Origin: Actinobacillus sp.
GTDB lineage: Bacteria > Pseudomonadota > Gammaproteobacteria > Enterobacterales > Pasteurellaceae
Length of the DNA stretch: 34,543 nucleotides
Assembly: GCA_020026075.1 (NCBI GenBank)
Contig: JAHHQZ010000017.1
Span: 1-34,543 of the forward strand
Direction: 5' to 3'
Positions 24,704 to 30,967 of this stretch are shown one piece after another. The notes under the pieces are model-generated. The model worked only from the letters and a program-made list of their open reading frames with translations, had not been told where the DNA came from and did not search any database. The number at the start of each line of letters is the position of its first letter. The stretch's first letter is position 1. The position numbers were made by a program, and so were the translations under genes.

Positions 24704-24745
24704 CTGCCTTTATGGGCTAGCTTTTATGCTGCCTTTATCATAAAA
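24704..24745. repeat. direct and inverted repeats in the tldD / permease promoter region
   Basis: CTGCCTTTAT occurs at 24704-24713 and again at 24729-24738, 25 bp apart. The second copy sits inside the inverted repeat TTTTATG (24722-24728) / CATAAAA (24739-24745). The region separates divergent genes and could be a regulator site or promoter parts; I recognise no specific operator. Confidence 0.4.
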
Positions 24746-24782
24746 TTTCCGCCATTTTATTTTTAATTCCTTAGGATAGTTT

Positions 24783-25880
24783 ATGATTGATATGTTAAAA
24801 GCTTGGTATATTCGCCGTTTTAGCGATCCGCAAGCGACTGCTTTATTAGGTATTTTAATTGCCACCTTTGCGCTGTTGTATTTCTTTAATCATTTACTTG
24901 CGCCGCTTTTCATTGCCATCGTTATTGCGTATTTGCTGGAGTATCCCATCAACTGGCTACAAGACAAACTTCACCTGCCACGCATTCTTAGCTTGCTTTT
25001 CGTCTTTTGCTTAGTATTCGCCGTGCTATTTATGCTGGTATTTGGGCTAATGCCGACCCTTTGGGGGCAGTTGGTGAAATTGTTAAGCGATTTACCGAGT
25101 ATGCTGAATATGGGGAATAAATGGCTAATGAACTTGCCGAACCATTATCCTGATCTTGTGGATTATCAAATGGTTGAGTCCATTTTTACCAGCATCCGCA
25201 GTAAAATTATGGGCTTTGGCGAAACAGCGGTGAAGTTTTCCCTGTCTTCCATTGTGAATTTAGTCAGTCTTGGTATTTATGCTTTTCTCGTACCGCTAAT
25301 GGTGTTTTTCTTGTTGAAAGATAAAAATGACTTGATCGATTATGTGGTGCAATATTTGCCACGCAACCGTGATTTAGTGCGTAAGGTTTGGAATGAAATG
25401 CAGGTGCAAATGGCGAATTATATTCGTGGCAAATTGGTTGAAATTCTTATCGTTAGCGTTGTAACGTACATTATCTTTCTCTATTTCAATTTAAATTATG
25501 CACTGCTGTTAGCCGTTGCTGTCGGTATCTCAGTGCTGGTGCCATACATTGGGGCGGTGTTAGTTTCTATTCCTGTGTTTTTAGTGGCTATATTCCAATT
25601 TGGCGCAACGCCGCCACTGTATTATTTGCTCATCGCTTATGTGGTTACGCAGTTATTAGATGGTAATCTCGTGGTGCCATTTTTATTTTCTGAGGCGGTA
25701 AACCTTCATCCACTAACCATTATTGTTGCGGTGCTAATTTTTGGTGGTATTTGGGGATTTTGGGGTGTGTTCTTTGCGATTCCTTTGGCCACCTTAGTGA
25801 AAGCCATCGTGCATTCGTGGCCGTCAACGGAGGATATTCAGGCAGCAACGGAGCCTGCAAAGGTCATTACACAAAAATAA
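24783..25880 (+). CDS. AI-2E family transporter (PerM-like permease)
   Basis: This integral inner-membrane protein of the AI-2E transporter superfamily is similar to E. coli PerM and H. influenzae HI0338. Hydrophobic segments cluster at about 18-55, 60-85, 155-180, 220-262, 272-300 and 310-340. Family patterns include VPYIGAVLVSIPVFLVA, QLLDGNLVVPFLFS and HPLTIIVAVLIFGGIWGFWGVFFAIPLA. Members have been linked to autoinducer-2 export or Na+/H+ antiport, so the substrate is undecided here. The length is 365 aa. It is upstream of mltF with a 42-bp gap holding a single dispersed element. Confidence 0.9.
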   Translation: MIDMLKAWYIRRFSDPQATALLGILIATFALLYFFNHLLAPLFIAIVIAYLLEYPINWLQDKLHLPRILSLLFVFCLVFAVLFMLVFGLMPTLWGQLVKLLSDLPSMLNMGNKWLMNLPNHYPDLVDYQMVESIFTSIRSKIMGFGETAVKFSLSSIVNLVSLGIYAFLVPLMVFFLLKDKNDLIDYVVQYLPRNRDLVRKVWNEMQVQMANYIRGKLVEILIVSVVTYIIFLYFNLNYALLLAVAVGISVLVPYIGAVLVSIPVFLVAIFQFGATPPLYYLLIAYVVTQLLDGNLVVPFLFSEAVNLHPLTIIVAVLIFGGIWGFWGVFFAIPLATLVKAIVHSWPSTEDIQAATEPAKVITQK

Positions 25881-25883
25881 CCT

Positions 25884-25899
25884 AGGCCGGAATTTTTTA
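25884..25899 (+). repeat. dispersed AGGYYGGAAT element, permease-mltF gap
   Basis: TAGGCCGGAATTTTTT is followed by ATCATTTTTTG. It is a single unpaired copy just ahead of the mltF ribosome-binding site and contains GGCC. Confidence 0.65.
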
Positions 25900-25922
25900 T
25901 CATTTTTTGTGGAGAACTTAAT

Positions 25923-27347
25923 TTGAATAGAAAGTCAATTTACTTATTTTTTATTGCCGTTGTACTCGCGTTGTGGGCGTGGGATATGGTGTATTGGGAG
26001 CGTCAGCACGATCCTCAACCAAAAGCAGAAACGTTCAGTCTGTATGATCATATTCAGCAGAAAAAAGAACTCACAGTCGGGGTGGTCAAAAACCCCGTTT
26101 CTTATTTTATTAGCCGTCAAGGTGCGAGTGGACTGGAATATGATTTAAGTCAACAATTTGCACATTATTTGGGGGTTAAATTGGAGATGAAAGTTTTCCC
26201 CACGCATAATCAACTTTTTACCGCTTTACATAATCACGATATCGACATCGCCGCATCTAACCTTCTCTTTGACTCCCAAAAAGCAGAACATTATCAAATC
26301 GGACCAGGATATTATTCCGCAGGCTGGCAGCTAGTTTACCGTAAGGGGAATCGTGTGCCGCAAAATTTAGGCGATCTGCGTGGGGTCGTTGCAGTGGCGA
26401 AAGGTTCTGGTTTAAATGATTTACTGCTCGCTTTCGCCGTGGCGTATCCTAATTTACGCTGGGAAGTGCGAGATGATAGCCAAGAAGAATTACTGATGAA
26501 AGTTGCAGAAAGTGAATATTATTACACCATTGCCAACTCAATGCTCATTGCCAGTACCCAGAAAATCCGCCCAAATCTTGATGTCGCCTTTGACGTCGCC
26601 CCTGACACCACCGTGCATTGGTACTTAGCCCCAACGGATGATTACAAATTACAGGACGCTCTGTTATCCTTTATGGATCAGTCCATTAAAGACGGCAATT
26701 TGGCACGTCTTGAAGAAAAATATATTGATTACTTAAAAACATTCGATTATGTCGATACACGAGCTTACATCGCCGCCATTCGTGAAAAATTACCGCTTTA
26801 TGAACAATGGTTTAAAGATTATTGTGGCGATTTAGATTGGCAACTGCTTGCCGCCATTTCCTATCAAGAATCCCACTGGGATCCACGTGCACGCTCCGTA
26901 ACAGGGGTACGTGGCATGATGATGCTCACCCAACCCACCGCACGTGCAATGGGGGTGACTAGCCGTATAAATCCACAGCAAAGCATTGAAGGTGGCGCAA
27001 AATATCTACGTTCACTTATTGCAAGGCTGCCAGACGGTATTCCAAAGGATGATCGCATATGGTACGCCTTACTTGCTTATAATATGGGAATGGGGCATTT
27101 GTATGATTTGCGTGCATTAACGGAAAAATTAGGTGGCGATCCGAATAATTGGCAAACGATAAAAAATAACCTGCCGCTGCTTTCTGTTCCGAAATATTAC
27201 CGTCAGTTAAAATACGGTTACGCCCGTGGCTTTGAAGCCTTTCAATATGTGGAAAACATTCGCCGTTATTTGAGTATTTTAAAACATTACCACCGCGTGG
27301 AGGCTCGCTATTCGGAGCCTGAACAAAGCAACACTGAAACTTACTAG
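25923..27347 (+). CDS. mltF: Membrane-bound lytic murein transglycosylase F
   Basis: MltF cleaves peptidoglycan glycan strands to 1,6-anhydro products. An N-terminal hydrophobic segment (about 5-20) serves as signal or anchor. An SBP_bac_3-like regulatory domain follows (about 47-270), with YDLSQQFAHYLGVKLE and DIDIAASNLLF. The SLT catalytic domain (about 295-450) has the catalytic Glu316 in YQESHWDP and GVRGMMMLTQPTA. The length is 474 aa. The start is TTG: GGAG lies seven bases upstream, while the first in-frame ATG (about codon 22) would remove the signal segment. A 47-codon basic ORF follows nine bases downstream. Confidence 0.94.
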   Translation: MNRKSIYLFFIAVVLALWAWDMVYWERQHDPQPKAETFSLYDHIQQKKELTVGVVKNPVSYFISRQGASGLEYDLSQQFAHYLGVKLEMKVFPTHNQLFTALHNHDIDIAASNLLFDSQKAEHYQIGPGYYSAGWQLVYRKGNRVPQNLGDLRGVVAVAKGSGLNDLLLAFAVAYPNLRWEVRDDSQEELLMKVAESEYYYTIANSMLIASTQKIRPNLDVAFDVAPDTTVHWYLAPTDDYKLQDALLSFMDQSIKDGNLARLEEKYIDYLKTFDYVDTRAYIAAIREKLPLYEQWFKDYCGDLDWQLLAAISYQESHWDPRARSVTGVRGMMMLTQPTARAMGVTSRINPQQSIEGGAKYLRSLIARLPDGIPKDDRIWYALLAYNMGMGHLYDLRALTEKLGGDPNNWQTIKNNLPLLSVPKYYRQLKYGYARGFEAFQYVENIRRYLSILKHYHRVEARYSEPEQSNTETY

Positions 27348-27356
27348 GGAGACATT

Positions 27357-27500
27357 ATGCGCCGTCGTCATCTACATTTAAAGAAAACCCAGCACAACCG
27401 CAATCAACGTCGTCATAAACATCTGCGTCATATGCGTGAAAAAGCAAAAACTACAAGCCAACGCCACCAATGGCAGTTTTTGCTGTTTCAAGAAGATTAG
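27357..27500 (+). CDS. small very basic hypothetical protein (47 aa)
   Basis: An ATG nine bases after the mltF stop, with AGGGAG at good spacing, opens a 47-codon frame that closes at TAG just before a terminator hairpin. The product starts MRRRHLHLKKTQHN, is about 45% Arg, Lys and His, and ends with the less polar QWQFLLFQED. No cysteine, membrane segment or familiar domain is visible. The placement (own ribosome-binding site, between a gene and its terminator) favours a real gene co-transcribed with mltF. The function is unknown; nucleic-acid or ribosome binding would fit the charge. Confidence 0.65.
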   Translation: MRRRHLHLKKTQHNRNQRRHKHLRHMREKAKTTSQRHQWQFLLFQED

Positions 27501-27511
27501 CCACTAACATC

Positions 27512-27548
27512 AGGGCTGAAATATTTGACAAAATTTCCAGCCTTTTTG
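27512..27548 (+). terminator. terminator after mltF and the small ORF
   Basis: GGCTG (27514-27518) and AAAT pair with ATTT and CAGCC (27538-27542), with one bulged C, followed by TTTTTG. The arms are degenerate copies of the dispersed element (GGCTGAAAT and, on the other strand, GGCTGGAAAT). Confidence 0.75.
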
Positions 27549-27611
27549 TTTGGTTTTAAACCTCATTTAAACCGTTTTTAAATGGGCGTTGAACTGTTTT
27601 AAAAAATAAGT

Positions 27612-27655
27612 AAGGTCGGAATTTTCGTCAAAAATTTGTTGAAAATTCCGACCTT
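27612..27655 (-). terminator. terminator of the com operon, likely bidirectional (inverted element pair)
   Basis: A perfect 15-bp stem AAGGTCGGAATTTTC (27612-27626) / GAAAATTCCGACCTT (27641-27655) has a 14-nt loop. On the minus strand it is followed by ACTTATTTTTTAAAA and on the plus strand by CTTTCTTTTG. It sits 25 bp after the comE stop. Confidence 0.82.
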
Positions 27656-27680
27656 CTTTCTTTTGTGTTGATAGTTGCCA

Positions 27681-28862
27681 TTATGGCGATAGCGGCAGCG
27701 GTACGTTGCGAATAGACTCAATACGCAACAAGGATTGCTGGTAACGCTTTTGGGCGTGGGCGTTGAGCTGGTTAGGATCGTTAGGGAAGATGATGTGCGG
27801 TGTAACGAAAATAATTAGCTCACGTTTTTGGTAGTGTTCGCCTTTCTTGCGGAAAAAATAGCCTATGGCAGGCAGGTCACCGAGTAACGGAACTTTTTCG
27901 ATAAATTTGGCGATAGTGTGATGAAACACGCCGCCCAGTACAATGGTTTCGCCGTTGCGTGCAAGTACTTGTGTGGTGATTTCTTGCTTGTCAATGGCGA
28001 GAATTTCACTTTCCTGATATTGCGAGCGTTCACCAGGTGAGTTTTGGGTAACTTTTAAATCCAGCAAAATTTTATTTTTATCGGTGATTTGTGGTGTAAC
28101 CTCCAGCCCCAGCACGGCCTCTTTAAATTGTAATTCAGGTGTTTCGTCCTTGCCTTTGGATAACACATAAGGCAGCTCTGTACCTTGTTTTATACTGGCG
28201 GCTTGCTTGTTGGTGGTTAAAAGACGAGGACTTGCGATAATTTCCACAGCGTTTTCTTTTTCTAAGGCGGACAGCTCCAAATCCAGCAGCCGCCCATTGA
28301 TCGTCGCTAACTGTAACGCCATACTCGCAGCTGCTTGTGTAGGGGCAAGGTTGACATTAAGGGCATTTGTGTTGCTGTTGGGGAAGTTGGCTTGTAAGCT
28401 GCCGTTAAAACCGTGACTGGTAGGCGTTGGGTCAAACACGCCCCAGCGCACGCCCATTTCTTCAAGACTTTGATCGTTCATCGTAACAATGCGAGTTTCA
28501 ATAAGCACTTGTGGTAGTTCTTTATCTAAGGCAGGCAGGAGTTTTTCCAGTTTTTTTATCGTATTCTCGCTACCATTGACCAACAGACGATTAGTACGTG
28601 GATCGGCACTGATGGTGGTGTTTTCAGGTAAGATCGGTTCAAGTTGTGCCATTAGTAGCTCCGCTTTGGCGTGTTCCAAGGGGAATGATTTTAGCTGTGT
28701 ATCATTATCGCTGTTGTTTTCTGCACTTTCAGCGCTTAGTGAAATTCCATCGTTGGCAAGCTTGCGGACAAAATTTGCATTTTGTTGAAAAGGATCATCT
28801 TTGGCGAAGGCAATGGGGCTTGCAACAAAGCTAATAAAAAGCAAAAAAGGGAGTAAACGCAT
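27681..28862 (-). CDS. comE: Competence secretin ComE (PilQ-like), N-terminally shortened
   Basis: This is an outer-membrane secretin forming the pore for the type IV competence pilus and DNA uptake. A signal peptide (about 1-20) is followed by DDPFQ, a charged linker, one N1/NolW-like domain (about 60-115, HAKAELLMAQLEPILP) and the secretin domain ending in KVPLLGDLPAIGYFFRKKGEHYQKRELIIFVTPHII. It has 393 aa against about 445 in H. influenzae. The STN/N0 region recalled there before the N1 domain is absent, although the frame is intact. The DPF just after the signal recalls ComD/PilP proteins rather than ComE. It starts one base after the comC stop, with no comD between. It is the last gene of the operon, with no comF behind it. 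Confidence 0.92.
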   Translation of the reverse strand: MRLLPFLLFISFVASPIAFAKDDPFQQNANFVRKLANDGISLSAESAENNSDNDTQLKSFPLEHAKAELLMAQLEPILPENTTISADPRTNRLLVNGSENTIKKLEKLLPALDKELPQVLIETRIVTMNDQSLEEMGVRWGVFDPTPTSHGFNGSLQANFPNSNTNALNVNLAPTQAAASMALQLATINGRLLDLELSALEKENAVEIIASPRLLTTNKQAASIKQGTELPYVLSKGKDETPELQFKEAVLGLEVTPQITDKNKILLDLKVTQNSPGERSQYQESEILAIDKQEITTQVLARNGETIVLGGVFHHTIAKFIEKVPLLGDLPAIGYFFRKKGEHYQKRELIIFVTPHIIFPNDPNQLNAHAQKRYQQSLLRIESIRNVPLPLSP

Positions 28863-28863
28863 A

Positions 28864-29427
28864 TTAAATCCTTTTATGAGGTGAGCGGTTGAGTTGCCAT
28901 AGGGTTTGCAGTGCTAAGGTGTTTGGCTGACTTTCTATGGGGGCGATGGATAAGCGAATCAGGCGTAACTGTGGGTATTGGCGGCTTAATGCCTGAAGAA
29001 AATCTTTCATTGCGATAAATTTTCCTGTTGCATTGAGTTTCAGCCAAGTAGTGTTGTCGCCCTGCCATTGGCTCTCCAAAATACGCAACTGTGCTGAGTT
29101 GGCACGCTCAATAAATTGAGAAATCGGCGATAGCTCGTGCGAGAAAGTCAGCGATTGAAATTCGTTCATTTTCTTTTGAATAATCAACACCTTACGTTGC
29201 TGAAATTGCAGTGCTTGGTGCGTTTTTTGTAACGTGTGCTGAATTTGTGCATTCACTTGGTATGTCTGTAAAACTTGCCATAAGGGTAGGCTTATCATCA
29301 GCAAAACTAACCCCACACCGAGTAGCATTTTGTGCCACATGGGCTTTTGCGCAAGGGCGGTGAGAGTGCTTTTCCAGCGTGGCATTGCTGGTGTTGTGGC
29401 GGCATTGAGCGTGGGGAGTTTAGTCAT
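28864..29427 (-). CDS. comC: Competence pilus assembly protein ComC (PilO-like)
   Basis: A short cytoplasmic N-terminus and one transmembrane helix (about 32-50, MLLGVGLVLLMISLPLWQVL) are followed by a coiled coil (about 55-95). The periplasmic domain includes SPISQFIERANSAQLRILE. This is the layout of PilO, which with PilM and PilN forms the inner-membrane platform of type IV pili; ComC is its counterpart in the Pasteurellaceae competence operon. The start is either ATG 29427 (187 aa, overlapping the comB end) or GTG 29439; I prefer the ATG. In H. influenzae comD follows; here comE follows directly. Confidence 0.82.
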   Translation of the reverse strand: MTKLPTLNAATTPAMPRWKSTLTALAQKPMWHKMLLGVGLVLLMISLPLWQVLQTYQVNAQIQHTLQKTHQALQFQQRKVLIIQKKMNEFQSLTFSHELSPISQFIERANSAQLRILESQWQGDNTTWLKLNATGKFIAMKDFLQALSRQYPQLRLIRLSIAPIESQPNTLALQTLWQLNRSPHKRI

Positions 29428-30010
29428 TCTTACGTTCACTTTCAGAGGGAATTTTAGCGGAAAAGATGAAAAATACTCGCTGATCGTGCTGAGAAATTTC
29501 TGGCAACGTAACGGAATTCAGCCATTTATTCCGACCTAAGGTTTGTTCAATAGCGTTAATCTCTTGGCTGCTAAATGCCACGCCTTTAAGGCTTAATTGC
29601 GTACTGCCTTGATCGTTGGCGTGAGTGGCATTGTCGCTTGGCACGAGGGTTATGGCCGTGAGATAGCCTTTTTCAAAGGGCAACTGCGTGAGCAAATCCA
29701 AAAGCTGTGCCATTTGTGTCGCACTCAGCCCTTGCCCCCAAATGGGCGTTGGCAGGTTGCCTTGTAAATCCTGTGCTTTGGCTTGCTGATGTTCCAGTTG
29801 CATTTGTAGGTTATCAAGACTCGCCTGTGTTCGCGCCGTGCATTCTTCCAATGTTACGCCATACCAAATGGCGCTACTTGCCAAACTAACGCCAAGCGTG
29901 ATGAACGCTCCCATATAAACCATAAACGCACGTAGCTGCCGTTGTGCTTTTGCCTGTCGCCAAGGGAGCAAATTCACGGCACGGCGAACGTTTTTTAGTC
30001 TTCTGGCCAT
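29420..30010 (-). CDS. comB: Competence pilus assembly protein ComB (PilN-like)
   Basis: A basic cytoplasmic start with RRAVNLLPWRQ (PilN proteins carry a similar IN(L)LPWR motif that docks into PilM) is followed by one transmembrane helix (about 30-50, VYMGAFITLGVSLASSAIWYGV). A coiled coil (about 55-85) and a periplasmic ferredoxin-like domain come next. I chose the ATG at 30010 (196 aa), with AGGG upstream and overlapping the comA end; the GTG at 30019 is the alternative. It probably forms the inner-membrane platform with ComA and ComC. Confidence 0.85.
   Translation of the reverse strand: MARRLKNVRRAVNLLPWRQAKAQRQLRAFMVYMGAFITLGVSLASSAIWYGVTLEECTARTQASLDNLQMQLEHQQAKAQDLQGNLPTPIWGQGLSATQMAQLLDLLTQLPFEKGYLTAITLVPSDNATHANDQGSTQLSLKGVAFSSQEINAIEQTLGRNKWLNSVTLPEISQHDQRVFFIFSAKIPSESERKND
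29524..29538 (-). repeat. dispersed AGGYYGGAAT element, inside comB
   Basis: The minus strand reads TAGGTCGGAATAAAT. The core is intact and the AT tract weak. It is coding as LGRNKW. Confidence 0.45.
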
Positions 30011-30846
30011 AAGGCACACCCTAGCGCAAGCACGGGAACAGGGCTTTTGACCACGAGCGCATTCGATAACTGGTTAGTGCTTTGTGGATCTTGTAATAGG
30101 ATCACTTGATCAATCGGCTGAATATGGTTTTCTTTGTCGCTCGGTTTTTCGCTAGGCTGGAATTTTTCATAAAATTTTGCATAAAGATCGGCCGCATTGT
30201 GGCTTTCTGTTTGGAAGATCGCCGTGTGCAAGCTTTGTGGTGCAATGGCTAAACCTAAATGATCCCTTTGATAAAGGTATAGCAGGTTGCCTTTGGCCGT
30301 TGGGGCGAGAAAACGGCCTGCGTACTGCAAAACATTGCTCACACTTTCTAAAACGTGCAACGACAAAGGGGCGAAATCTTGCACATAGTTACGTGCAATT
30401 TCTTTTAAAATGGCGAAAATATCCAAGCGGCTGCCTTGATTATCCGCCAATGGCGTGAGCATATAGTCAAACCACACTTGATCAAGGCTGACAGGCAGTT
30501 GGGCTTTTAATGCCATTTCACAATGTTCTCGTGCGGCGTGGCGTTGCGTGTGAGCGGGTAAAATTAAAGTTTTTTGTGAAAGCATTGCGGGCAGGGCGGC
30601 GGTGATCATACGTAAAGTAGGGCGCTTGCCGTGATGATTTAAACTTTCATCAATGGCACAATGCAAGTCGTTGACATTCAACGAACCATCTTTCGGAAAT
30701 AACGTCAAATATTCCGGCGTACCTTGTGCGTTTTGCCACACAAATTCCCAAGCGCCATTTTTTCCTTTCGGTTGCCAAACGCCCACATTGAGCGTGTTAC
30801 TTTGATGTAGGCTGGAATTTTTTGGAAAATTTTGTTTGTTTTGCAT
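29995..30846 (-). CDS. comA: Competence protein ComA (PilM-like)
   Basis: This is the first gene of the competence operon, encoding a cytoplasmic actin-like protein of the PilM type that recruits the ComB tail. The match is to the Pasteurellaceae ComA by context (divergent from ponA, upstream of comB) and by patterns such as RMITAALPAMLSQKTLILPAHTQRHAAREHCEMALKAQLP and DQVWFDYM. At 283 aa it is slightly longer than in H. influenzae (about 265). Three copies of the dispersed element lie in the gene and encode KQNFPKNSS, GTPEYLT and KFYEKFQPS. AAGGA precedes the ATG. Control by CRP and Sxy is expected from the family; only a half-match CRP-S site is visible. Confidence 0.87.
   Translation of the reverse strand: MQNKQNFPKNSSLHQSNTLNVGVWQPKGKNGAWEFVWQNAQGTPEYLTLFPKDGSLNVNDLHCAIDESLNHHGKRPTLRMITAALPAMLSQKTLILPAHTQRHAAREHCEMALKAQLPVSLDQVWFDYMLTPLADNQGSRLDIFAILKEIARNYVQDFAPLSLHVLESVSNVLQYAGRFLAPTAKGNLLYLYQRDHLGLAIAPQSLHTAIFQTESHNAADLYAKFYEKFQPSEKPSDKENHIQPIDQVILLQDPQSTNQLSNALVVKSPVPVLALGCALWPED
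30153..30167 (+). repeat. dispersed AGGYYGGAAT element, inside comA
   Basis: TAGGCTGGAATTTTT is followed by CATAAAATTTTGC, so the full core plus two AT tracts is present. Confidence 0.7.
30706..30721 (-). repeat. dispersed AGGYYGGAAT element, inside comA
   Basis: The minus strand reads TACGCCGGAATATTTG followed by ACGTTATTTC. Confidence 0.6.
30808..30823 (+). repeat. dispersed AGGYYGGAAT element, comA 5' end
   Basis: TAGGCTGGAATTTTTT is followed by GGAAAATTTTG, one of the best matches to the extended form. It encodes the comA N-terminus. Confidence 0.7.
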
Positions 30847-30883
30847 AGGAGTTCCTTTTGTTGGTTACAATAATTTGCTTTTG

Positions 30884-30905
30884 CTTTGCGGTCGTAGTCT
30901 TTATA
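30884..30905. promoter_or_regulatory. possible degenerate CRP-S (competence) site
   Basis: CTTTGCGGTC matches 8 of 10 bases of the left half TTTTGCGATC of the Pasteurellaceae competence operator as I recall it. The right half matches only about 4 of 10. It is centred about 50 nt upstream of the comA ATG, in the comA-ponA divergent region. The spacing to a plausible comA -10 (ACAATA on the plus strand at 30867-30872) is not ideal. Confidence 0.28.
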
Positions 30906-30967
30906 CTTAGTCGCTTATTTTTAAGTGAAAATAACGTTTTCTGCACGAATCAAGAGGGAAAAATGTG

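Noticed and set aside
24704..24745. CRISPR-like spacing of the repeats in the tldD-permease gap
   Set aside because: Only two 10-bp units; no array, no cas gene.
27564..27584. CATTTAAA / TTTAAATG hairpin between the mltF and comE terminators
   Set aside because: An AT-only 8-bp stem without a T-run; likely chance in AT-rich spacer, and no gene is visible there on either strand.
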